Positions 29,148 through 38,815 of a stretch of 64,000 bases of DNA are shown one piece after another. The DNA comes from Metapseudomonas resinovorans DSM 21078. GTDB lineage: Bacteria; Pseudomonadota; Gammaproteobacteria; Pseudomonadales; Pseudomonadaceae. How positions within the stretch are numbered: the stretch's first letter is position 1; each line of letters starts with the position of its first letter. Under the pieces are notes generated by a model. That model saw only the letters and a program-made list of their open reading frames with translations. It was not told the DNA's origin and made no database searches. The stretch covers positions 124,001 through 188,000 of the forward strand of contig NZ_AUIE01000007.1 of NCBI RefSeq assembly GCF_000423545.1. Direction: 5' to 3'. The position numbers and the translations under genes were made by a program.

Positions 29148-29738
29148 CTAAGTTTCGGAAAGGCCCGAGAATTTTTCGCGCAGTCGATCCAGTGCACGCT
29201 TGTAGCGCATTTTCGTGGCGCTCAAGCCCATATGCATAATGTCAGCGATCTCCTGAAACTCCAGCTCTGCGACAAAACGTAGCACAAGAATTTCCCTGTC
29301 AATGGGATTTACATGTACCAGCCATCGCTCCAGGCCTCCCCGCTCCTCGACTTTGGGTGCTTTCTCTTCCGAAGCCTCCTCAAGAGGATCCAGACTCAGC
29401 GCATCGAGCAAGCGTCGCTTTCGGCGCTCTTTCCGATATTGGGTAATGCACTCGTTGTAGGTGATGCTATATAGCCATGTCTTGAACTTCGACTTGCCTT
29501 CGAAGTTCTTCAATCCATAGAGCACCTTCAGCATCACTTCCTGGCAGACATCATCTGCGTCGCGGTCGTTCCCTAAATAGCGGGCACAGACGTTGAACAA
29601 AGTGCGCTGATAGCGCCGCATCAATTCTTCATAGGCGCGCGTGACATGGAACAGCTCGACATGCGCGCGCTCCACCAGCTCCTCATCAGAGAGCTCGCGT
29701 GGGTCATAGCGCAAGGAAAGCGATTGGGGCTTGTTCAA
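29148..29738 (-). CDS. sigX: SigX, ECF sigma factor
   Basis: 196 residues. Region 2 (about 30-105) has YQRTLFNVCARYLGNDRDADDVCQEVMLK and FKTWLYSITYNECI. Region 4 (about 135-190) has NPIDREILVLRFVAELEFQEIADIMHMGLSATKMRYKRALDRLR. It directs transcription of oprF and fatty-acid and envelope genes in Pseudomonas. No anti-sigma factor gene adjoins it. The mechanosensitive-type protein CmpX upstream is associated with its activity in the literature. The start MNKPQSLSLRYD is conserved. Confidence 0.95.
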   Translation of the reverse strand: MNKPQSLSLRYDPRELSDEELVERAHVELFHVTRAYEELMRRYQRTLFNVCARYLGNDRDADDVCQEVMLKVLYGLKNFEGKSKFKTWLYSITYNECITQYRKERRKRRLLDALSLDPLEEASEEKAPKVEERGGLERWLVHVNPIDREILVLRFVAELEFQEIADIMHMGLSATKMRYKRALDRLREKFSGLSET

Positions 29739-29833
29739 AACGGGTCGGGCCGACAGTCAGGTCAAAAGCCGCCGGGGCGCGAGGTTCGCGCACCCTGTCT
29801 GGCGGCATACATTAGCAGGGAAAAGCCGTCGTG

Positions 29834-30658
29834 TTAGCGGCTGGTTACCCGTTGATCGAGCAAAGTACGATTCGACACCGAAACCAGCTCACCTTCCTCG
29901 GTAAGCAGCAGGGTCTTCACCGTGCCAATTTCCTCGATCTGACCTTCGACATCACCCACCTTCACTTGTTGCCCAACCTGATAAAGCTCGCGCACATAGA
30001 TGCCGGCGAGGATCTGGCCGGCAATCTCGCGGCTGCCCAGTCCCAGCGCAAGCGCCGCTGCCAGGCCGATGGAAATCAGCACGATGGCAATGACGTTGTT
30101 CAGCAGGTCGGTCTTGACCTCCAACTGGCCGATGGCCACAGAGATGCTGATGATGATGACCAAACCTTGGGCAATACGGCCCAGGCCATGGGCATACTCC
30201 AGCCCCACACCTTCCGCGGCACCCCGCACCACGCCGCTGACCAGTTGCGCCAGCAGCACACCGGCCAGCAGCACCAGGGCTGCGCCCAGCACCTTGGGCA
30301 GGTAGAGCGCCAGTACGTCCAGGGTCGCCGAAACGCGGTCCAGCCCCAGGGACTCGGCAGCAGTCACGAGGAAAATCAACAGCACGAACCAGTAGACGAT
30401 CTTCCCGATCAGGGTCGAAACCGGTACCTGGATACCCGCGCGGGACAGCATCTTGGTCAGGCCAGTGCCTGCCATCAGGCGATCCAGACCCACTTTGGCC
30501 AACAGCTTCGACAATAGGGTATCCAGCAACTTGGCTACCACGAAGCCCAGCAGTACCACCACCAGCGCGCCGAACAGGCGCGGAATGAAGCCCGCCACCG
30601 GTGCCCACACCGAGGTCATGGCGTTAACGAGTCCTTGAGTCCAGGGGTCGAATTCCAT
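29834..30658 (-). CDS. cmpX: CmpX, small-conductance mechanosensitive-channel-like membrane protein
   Basis: 274 residues. Four or five hydrophobic segments come first: about 18-45, 80-100, 120-145, 160-180 and 188-210. The last of these is Ala/Gly-rich (GLAAALALGLGSREIAGQILAG), like MscS TM3. A C-terminal beta domain follows (QVGQQVKVGDVEGQIEEIG). ATG 30658 is chosen. A TTG two codons upstream is possible and would overlap the crfX stop. Together with crfX, cmaX and sigX it forms the conserved envelope-stress cluster. Confidence 0.9.
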   Translation of the reverse strand: MEFDPWTQGLVNAMTSVWAPVAGFIPRLFGALVVVLLGFVVAKLLDTLLSKLLAKVGLDRLMAGTGLTKMLSRAGIQVPVSTLIGKIVYWFVLLIFLVTAAESLGLDRVSATLDVLALYLPKVLGAALVLLAGVLLAQLVSGVVRGAAEGVGLEYAHGLGRIAQGLVIIISISVAIGQLEVKTDLLNNVIAIVLISIGLAAALALGLGSREIAGQILAGIYVRELYQVGQQVKVGDVEGQIEEIGTVKTLLLTEEGELVSVSNRTLLDQRVTSR

Positions 30659-30660
30659 GT

Positions 30661-30909
30661 TCAATCAGCCTTATCTGCAGAACGGACAGAAGCATTGCGG
30701 CGCGATACAGGCGCCAAGTGAGGCGAGCCATTGTTCAGGGCGATCATCATGGCCTCGAGCCAATGGCCCATCAGACTGAACAGATCCCCGGCGCCTACCT
30801 GGCGGTTGGCGGTCTTGAGAACCCGACCCAGCGTGGCGTCATCATCGTGATCGGGTTGCGGTGACGCCTTGAGCAGGTCCCGCAGGGATTCTTCGAACGG
30901 ATCGTGCAT
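30661..30909 (-). CDS. crfX: CrfX, small protein of the sigX cluster
   Basis: 82 residues from ATG 30909 (MHDPFEESLRDLLKAS), with GAGG upstream. An in-frame GTG two codons earlier is a poorer start. The protein is hydrophilic and acidic at the start, with a central amphipathic segment (LFSLMGHWLEAMMIALNNG). No enzymatic motif is visible. It directly precedes cmpX on the same transcript. The function is unknown, and the name comes from conserved position in Pseudomonas. Confidence 0.85.
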   Translation of the reverse strand: MHDPFEESLRDLLKASPQPDHDDDATLGRVLKTANRQVGAGDLFSLMGHWLEAMMIALNNGSPHLAPVSRRNASVRSADKAD

Positions 30910-30963
30910 GCGCACCTCGCGTGGATATGTCGGCTAGACGAGACAGGAGCCGCCCAGGTCACA

Positions 30964-31959
30964 TCAGAGCCAACGCAGCCGACGGAAAAGCCACAACTGG
31001 AAACCGGCAATTCCCAGGATCAATACGCAGGCCAGGACGAAGCCATAACGCGTCTCATCGCCGGGGATGCCGCCTACGTTCATGCCCAGCAAGCCTGTGA
31101 TGAAGCTCAGCGGCAGGAAAAATCCGGTAGTAATACCCAGCAGGTACATGGTGCGGCTGGTGCGCTCACCTTGGCGACGGCTTTCGCTTTCCAATACCAG
31201 GCCGATGCGCTCGCGGATCAGCTCCAGCTCCTCCAGGTAACGGGTCAGGCGATTGTTCAGCTCGTTCCAGTAATCGCTGTCGCCTTCGACGAACCAAGGC
31301 ATACGGCTGCGCGCCAGTTGCCCGTAGATATCTCGCTGGGGAGCCAGAAACCGCTTGAGCCCAGCGGCTCGGCGGCGGACCTGCAGCATCAGGTCATGGT
31401 TCGGACGGAACCGTTCGCTGTTGTCGAGGTGCTCCTCCTGCTCATCGACCTTCTCTGACAGGTCGGCGACCAGCGAATCGACCTTGTCGGTCAGGTGCTC
31501 CGCCATGTACAGCAGCACCTCGGAAGCCACCTTCGGCCCGGTACCCCGCGCCCACTGTTCGATCAGCTCATCCGTGGCGTGCAATGGCCGCAGGCGCAGG
31601 GAGAGGATGCGCTGCGCCGAGGCGAAGATCCGTACCGAGACCATATCCTCCGGGACAGCGCCGGGATTCAGGTTCACGCCGCGCAGGAACAGCAGCAACT
31701 CGTCATCGGGCAGCGCCAGCATCCGCGGCCGGGTGCTTTCCTCCAAAAGCAGGTCGCAAGCGAACTCGGACAGCCCGCTTTGCTCCCGTAGCCAGCGCCG
31801 CGCGAGTGGATGACTGCGATCCCAGTGCAACCAGAGGCTCTGTGCAGGCGCAAGCTGCAAGTTGGCCAGCGCCTCCCGGGAGATCGGCTCGGCGCCACCC
31901 TGCCCGTCCAGCACGAAGGCATGTACCAGCCCCCACTGGGCGTTCTGCTCCTCGAACAT
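30964..31959 (-). CDS. cmaX: CmaX, CorA/ZntB-type divalent-cation transporter
   Basis: 331 residues. A long cytoplasmic alpha/beta funnel domain is followed by an extended helix and two C-terminal membrane segments. The CorA signature is present as GMNVGG between them. The sequence ends in a basic tail (LFRRLRWL). ZntB-like proteins are zinc/proton carriers and CorA moves Mg2+; the sequence alone does not decide the ion. It heads the cmaX-crfX-cmpX-sigX run. The 190 bases before it hold nothing recognised. Confidence 0.9.
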   Translation of the reverse strand: MFEEQNAQWGLVHAFVLDGQGGAEPISREALANLQLAPAQSLWLHWDRSHPLARRWLREQSGLSEFACDLLLEESTRPRMLALPDDELLLFLRGVNLNPGAVPEDMVSVRIFASAQRILSLRLRPLHATDELIEQWARGTGPKVASEVLLYMAEHLTDKVDSLVADLSEKVDEQEEHLDNSERFRPNHDLMLQVRRRAAGLKRFLAPQRDIYGQLARSRMPWFVEGDSDYWNELNNRLTRYLEELELIRERIGLVLESESRRQGERTSRTMYLLGITTGFFLPLSFITGLLGMNVGGIPGDETRYGFVLACVLILGIAGFQLWLFRRLRWL

Positions 31960-32149
31960 TCAGTCTCCTTGGAAGAAAAAGCCCGGCTACCAGACTGCGT
32001 GAGGACGTCGCGAGCGAAGGTCCGGCAAGGCGAAGCCGCCGAAAAAGCGCAGTTTACGATCTGCAAATGAGCATTTTGAGGCGGCTTTCAACGCAGCGTC
32101 ACCGAGCGCAGCAGTTCTCACTCAGAACTGTCCCGCCGGGCTCATTCAA

Positions 32150-32638
32150 TCAGGCCGGCATTTCCAGGGGGTTCGGCGAAATGATGATGCCGTTGTTGTC
32201 AGCGTATACATACTCACCCGGGCGGAAGGTGACGCCGCCAAAAGTGACCACGACATTCAGGTCGCCGATACCACGCTTGTCCGTCTTCATCGGGTGGCTG
32301 GCCAGGGCCTGGACGCCCAGGTCGGTCTGGGCGATCACGTCGACATCACGGATGCAGCCGTAGACCACGATCCCTTCCCAACCGTTCTTCGCAGCCTTCT
32401 CGGCCAGCATGTCGCCCAGCAGGGCGCGACGCAGGGAGCCTCCCCCATCGACCACCAGCACCTTGCCCTTGCCCGGCAAGTCGACCTGCTCCTTGACGAG
32501 GGAGTTGTCCTCGAAGCACTTGATGGTGACGATCTCACCGCCGAAGGAGTCGCGACCGCCAAAGTTGCTGAACATGGGCTCGACGACCTGGACCAGGTCC
32601 GGATAGGCATCGCACAGATCAGGGGTAACGTATTGCAT
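32150..32638 (-). CDS. rraA: RraA family protein (RNase E regulator / demethylmenaquinone methyltransferase-like)
   Basis: 162 residues from ATG 32638, with AAGGAGA seven bases upstream. A longer reading frame adds Arg/Pro-rich sequence unlike the family. Conserved features are the N-terminal [10 protein letters not shown] and [15 protein letters not shown]. RraA trimers bind RNase E in E. coli and inhibit it. Related proteins are aldolases (HMG aldolase type). It follows a broken Rieske gene by 20 bases. Confidence 0.9.
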   Translation of the reverse strand: MQYVTPDLCDAYPDLVQVVEPMFSNFGGRDSFGGEIVTIKCFEDNSLVKEQVDLPGKGKVLVVDGGGSLRRALLGDMLAEKAAKNGWEGIVVYGCIRDVDVIAQTDLGVQALASHPMKTDKRGIGDLNVVVTFGGVTFRPGEYVYADNNGIIISPNPLEMPA

Positions 32639-32658
32639 GGACTTCTCCTTGATAGCAG

Positions 32659-32958
32659 TTACAGATCGAGACCGATGCGGTCGCCGTCGTAGGCCAGCGG
32701 CAGACGCCGCAATGGAGGGCAAGGCGCACTGACCGGACGGCCGCTGGCCAGGTCGAAAGCAATGCCATGCCTGGAACAGCGCAGCACCCCGCCTTAGAGG
32801 GTGCCGGTGTGCAAGGGCGCGCCCTGGTGTGGGCAACGATTTTCCATGAGGATCGGCTGCTGATCAACGACGATCAGCAACAAATGCCGCCCCTGAAACT
32901 GAAAAACACCCCGGTATCCGTCCTGCAGATTGATCAGTCGTTCCAGCGCTACGAACAT
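32659..32958 (-). pseudogene. Rieske [2Fe-2S] ferredoxin-like gene interrupted by an in-frame TAA
   Basis: The frame starts at ATG 32958 (MFVALERLINLQDGYRG) with GGAGG upstream. It reads through the first cluster motif [16 protein letters not shown], then hits TAA at 32794-32796 (codon 55). The same frame continues without other stops through the second cluster motif [18 protein letters not shown] to TAA at 32659. The intact product would be about 99 residues with both C-x-H and C-x2-H ligand pairs. The stop thus separates the two halves of the Rieske site. Single base change from CAA, GAA or AAA, or a sequencing error, would explain it. Confidence 0.8.
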
Positions 32959-33041
32959 GGAGCCTCCACCGCTCCGCGATTCCGCCATCTTTAGCACAGC
33001 CTCCTGCCATCCGAAACTGGAAACCGTCGGCAGGCAGCGAG

Positions 33042-34028
33042 CTAGAGCGTCACGACCTCAGCTCCCTGAACAGCGACCGGCAGGGACTGATGCCCCAGCC
33101 AATGCGCCACCAACGGCCAAACCTCTCGCTCGGCGACCTTGCTCACCAGCATCTCGATGTGGCCGAAGTCGTCGCTGAACCCTGCGTCCCGCGCCAGACG
33201 CAGGAAGTGACGGTTCTCCTCGGGGACTTGCTCCACCAGTTTTCGGCAGGCCCAGGCCGGGTCCTGCAGATCGCCTGCAGCCGCAACAGCCAAAACGGGA
33301 ACCCGCACGTCCGCCAGTCCGGCCCACCAGTCCCGCTCGGCATCGCCGAAACGACCGAACAGGCCGTGCCAGCGCATGCTTTCCAGGGCAAGACCGATGG
33401 GTTCGTCCTCGGGCCCGCGCTTGAGCCATGACCCGGAGAGCACCTCGAACCGCTTGAGCAACAGACGACCGCTCCACTCCACTGGGGGCACCTTGAGCGG
33501 CCAGTAGTTACGACTGATCTGACTGCCGAACAGCGCGACCGACGCCGCATCTCCGTCACCCAAGTAGTGCCCACCCAGGGCCGCAGCGAGTGTCGTTCCA
33601 CCCAACGAGTGGCCGAGCCAGTGCGGCACCTGCCCACACTGCTCGCGAACGAATGCAGCGATGGCTGGCAGGTCATAGCGCGCGTAGTCCGCCACTCGGT
33701 TGCGTCGGTAGTGCTGGTTACGCGGCGACAGGCCGTGGCCACGCATCTCGACGATCCACACGTCGAAGCCGGTGCGTGTCAGGTAAGGTCCGAGCCCAAG
33801 CCCCTTGGGCGAGTACCAGAAGCGCCGATTGGAAAAGCTGCCGTGCACCAGGATGACCGGTACGCCACGCTCATCCTCCTGGCCAAAGCGCCCAAGGCGG
33901 GTCAGAACCAGTTCTACACTCGCGTCCGGGCTGTTGCCGGGCTTCAGGCGATAGACGTCTTCGGTCAGGTCGCCACGGAGTTCTGCGCTCATCAGCGCAA
34001 CGGGAAAGAGATCACTACTGCTTTGCAT
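33042..34028 (-). CDS. Alpha/beta-hydrolase (esterase/lipase-like)
   Basis: 328 residues from ATG 34028. The fold is clear: oxyanion segment VILVHGSF at 58-65, nucleophile elbow GHSLGG with Ser141, and a C-terminal His in DDFGHIEML. A conserved WIVEMRGHGLS follows the first strand. No signal peptide is present, so it is cytoplasmic. It is upstream of the Rieske/rraA genes on the same strand and downstream of the ppsA terminator. The substrate is unknown. Confidence 0.85.
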   Translation of the reverse strand: MQSSSDLFPVALMSAELRGDLTEDVYRLKPGNSPDASVELVLTRLGRFGQEDERGVPVILVHGSFSNRRFWYSPKGLGLGPYLTRTGFDVWIVEMRGHGLSPRNQHYRRNRVADYARYDLPAIAAFVREQCGQVPHWLGHSLGGTTLAAALGGHYLGDGDAASVALFGSQISRNYWPLKVPPVEWSGRLLLKRFEVLSGSWLKRGPEDEPIGLALESMRWHGLFGRFGDAERDWWAGLADVRVPVLAVAAAGDLQDPAWACRKLVEQVPEENRHFLRLARDAGFSDDFGHIEMLVSKVAEREVWPLVAHWLGHQSLPVAVQGAEVVTL

Positions 34029-34045
34029 GATTGCTGCTTGCACAA

Positions 34046-34074
34046 AAAAGGGCGGGTTTCGAACCCGCCCTTTT
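34046..34074 (-). terminator. Terminator after ppsA
   Basis: AAAAGGGCGGGTT / AACCCGCCCTTTT with loop TCG, 20 bases beyond the ppsA stop on the minus strand. A run of A's at 34044-34049 gives the T tract. Confidence 0.9.
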
Positions 34075-34093
34075 CGTTTCGACTAACGAAGGG

Positions 34094-36463
<2,370 letters not shown>

Positions 36464-36627
36464 GGTGATCTCTCCACTATTTGTTGGAAAAGCTCATGCG
36501 GAACAGCTCCGCAGCGTTCTGGCGTTGGTCCAGAAAAATACGTCACAATGCCGACCGGCTCGGGCCTGGCTGAAAACGCGGCCTATCATAGCCAAGAATC
36601 GTTCCTGACTTAAGGCCTTTGGCGCAA

Positions 36628-37446
36628 ATGAAACGAACCGCTTTCTTCATCTCCGACGGTACCGGCATCACTGCGGAAACCCTTGGCCAGAGCCTCCTGG
36701 CGCAGTTCGAAACCATCACCTTCAACAAGATCACGCGACCGTACATCGACAGCGTTGAAAAAGCGCGCGCCATCGTACAGCAAATCAATAAGGCTGCGGA
36801 GCTGGACGGCTCCCGCCCGATCATCTTCGACACCATCGTGAACCAGGAGATCCGTGACATCCTGGCCACTTCCAACGGCTTCATGATCGACATCTTTTCG
36901 ACCTTCCTTTCGCCGCTGGAACAGGAACTTACCTCGCACTCCTCGTATTCCGTCGGCAAATCCCACTCCATCGGCCACCACGCCAACTACATGGAGCGGA
37001 TCGAGGCGGTTAACTTCGCCCTGGACAACGACGACGGCGCCCGTACGCACTACTACGACAAGGCCGACCTGATCCTGGTGGGTGTGTCCCGGTGCGGCAA
37101 GACACCGACCTGCCTCTACATGGCCATGCAGTACGGCATCCGCGCCGCCAACTACCCGCTGACCGAAGAGGACATGGAGCGCCTGCAACTGCCCTCGGCC
37201 CTCAAGCAGCACAAGAGCAAGCTGTTCGGCCTGACCATCGACCCCGACCGCCTCACCGCCATCCGTAACGAGCGCAAGCCTAACAGCCGTTACGCGAGCT
37301 TCGCACAATGCGAGTTCGAAGTGCGCGAGGTGGAGAACCTGTTCCGTCGCGAAAACATCAACTTCATCAACTCCACCCATTTCTCGGTAGAAGAGATTTC
37401 CGCCAAGATACTGGTGGAGAAAGGCGTCGAACGGCGCCTCAAGTAA
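36628..37446 (+). CDS. ppsR: PpsR, PEP synthase regulatory kinase/pyrophosphorylase (DUF299)
   Basis: 272 residues from ATG 36628 ([20 protein letters not shown]). An upstream TTG is the alternative. The P-loop-like motif GVSRCGKT is at 152-159. It phosphorylates PpsA using ADP and removes the phosphate with Pi, switching gluconeogenesis. It is divergent from ppsA with about 165 bases between starts. This pairing is conserved. Confidence 0.95.
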   Translation: MKRTAFFISDGTGITAETLGQSLLAQFETITFNKITRPYIDSVEKARAIVQQINKAAELDGSRPIIFDTIVNQEIRDILATSNGFMIDIFSTFLSPLEQELTSHSSYSVGKSHSIGHHANYMERIEAVNFALDNDDGARTHYYDKADLILVGVSRCGKTPTCLYMAMQYGIRAANYPLTEEDMERLQLPSALKQHKSKLFGLTIDPDRLTAIRNERKPNSRYASFAQCEFEVREVENLFRRENINFINSTHFSVEEISAKILVEKGVERRLK

Positions 37447-37460
37447 CGCGATCAATGATG

Positions 37461-37485
37461 AAAAGCCCGCTTCCGCGGGCTTCTT
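37461..37485. terminator. Terminator between ppsR and prpF
   Basis: AAGCCCGC-TTCC-GCGGGCTT between convergent genes. The T runs are short (TTCTTC), so moderate strength. Confidence 0.7.
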
Positions 37486-37499
37486 CATGGACCAATCAT

Positions 37500-38687
37500 T
37501 TAGAACGCATCGCCAGGCACACGCACCCAACCTTCCATCAGCACGCGAGCACTGCGGCTCATGATGGCCTTGGTGACGGTCCATTCGCCTTCCACTCGGG
37601 CTGCTTCGGCGCCAACGCGCAGAGTGCCCGACGGATGACCGAAGCGCACGGCACTGCGCTCGCCGCCACCGGCGGCCAGGTTCACCAGGGTGCCTGGAAT
37701 GGCGGCGGCAGTGCCGATGGCCACGGCCGCGGTGCCCATCATCGCGTGATGCAGCTTGCCCATGGACAAGGCACGCACCAGCAGGTCGACCTCTTCAGCC
37801 TTGACCGTCTTGCCGCTGGAGGCCAGATAGTCCCTGGGTTTTGCCACGAAGGCGATTTTCGGGGTGTGCTGCCGCGTGGCGGCCTCCTCCGGGGTCTTGA
37901 TCAGGCCCATGCGCAAGGCGCCAGCAACCCGAATGGCCTCGAATCGGGCCAGTGCCTCGGGGTTTGTGTTGATGTTTTCCCGCAACTCGGTCCCGCTGTA
38001 GCCGATGTCCTCGGCATTGACGAACACCGTGGGGATGCCGGCGGTGATCATGGTCGCCTTGAGGGTGCCAATGCCGGGCACATCCAGGTCGTCGACCAGG
38101 TTGCCGGTAGGGAACATCGAGCCTCCCTCTTCCCCATCATCGGAGGGATCGACGAATTCCAGCACGATTTCCGCAGCCGGAAAGGTCACACCGTCGAGCT
38201 CGAAGTCACCGGTTTCCTGGACCTGGCCGTTGGTCACCGGCACATGGGCAATGATGGTTTTCTGGATGTTGGCCTGCCAGATGCGCACCACGCAGGTGCC
38301 GTTCTCCGGAATACGCGCCGGATCCACCAGCCCGGCATGCAGGGCGAAGGCCCCGGCGGCGGTGGACAGGTTGCCGCAGTTGCCACTCCAGTCGACGAAG
38401 GCCTTGTCGATGGAGACCTGGCCATAGAGGTAATCCACATCGTGATCGGGCTGGCTGCTCTTCGACAGGATCACGCACTTGCTGGTGCTGGAGGTGGCCC
38501 CGCCCATGCCGTCGATATGCGCGGCGTACGGGTCGGGACTGCCGATTACACGCATGAACAGCCGATCACGGGCCTCGCCCGGCACCTGGCAGCGCTCTGG
38601 CAGATCCTGCAGGCGGAAGAACACCCCCTTGCTGGTGCCACCGCGGATATAGGTGGCGGGGATTTTGACTTGAGGTACGTGGGGCAT
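37500..38687 (-). CDS. prpF: PrpF, 2-methylaconitate cis-trans isomerase
   Basis: 395 residues, diaminopimelate-epimerase-like fold in two halves. It isomerises the product of AcnD (trans- to cis-2-methylaconitate) so that aconitase can finish the methylcitrate cycle. Visible signatures are IRGGTSKGVFF near 14-24, MGGATSSTSKC and DWSGNCGNLSTAAGAFA. It is the last gene of the prp operon, with about 128 bases to acnD that contain a repeat element. Confidence 0.94.
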   Translation of the reverse strand: MPHVPQVKIPATYIRGGTSKGVFFRLQDLPERCQVPGEARDRLFMRVIGSPDPYAAHIDGMGGATSSTSKCVILSKSSQPDHDVDYLYGQVSIDKAFVDWSGNCGNLSTAAGAFALHAGLVDPARIPENGTCVVRIWQANIQKTIIAHVPVTNGQVQETGDFELDGVTFPAAEIVLEFVDPSDDGEEGGSMFPTGNLVDDLDVPGIGTLKATMITAGIPTVFVNAEDIGYSGTELRENINTNPEALARFEAIRVAGALRMGLIKTPEEAATRQHTPKIAFVAKPRDYLASSGKTVKAEEVDLLVRALSMGKLHHAMMGTAAVAIGTAAAIPGTLVNLAAGGGERSAVRFGHPSGTLRVGAEAARVEGEWTVTKAIMSRSARVLMEGWVRVPGDAF

Positions 38688-38713
38688 GAAGTTTGTCCTG
38701 AAAGACTATGAAC

Positions 38714-38801
38714 GCCCTTCTCCTCCTGGGAGAAGGTGCCCGAAGGGCGGATGAGGGAAGGCAACCCCCCCTCACCCCAACCCTCTCCCGGAGGGAGAGG
38801 G
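38714..38801. repeat. Intergenic double-hairpin repeat between acnD and prpF
   Basis: Two inverted repeats: CTTCTCC/GGAGAAG in the left half and CCCTCTCCC-GGA-GGGAGAGGG (38781-38801) in the right. They are joined by TGCCCGAAGGGCGGATGAGGG and CCCTCACCCCAACC. The CCCTCACCCC...CCCTCTCCC wording is that of a repeat I recognise from many proteobacterial genomes. In the operon it may weaken expression of prpF. Confidence 0.6.
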
Positions 38802-38815
38802 GACTGTCGCGAGCC

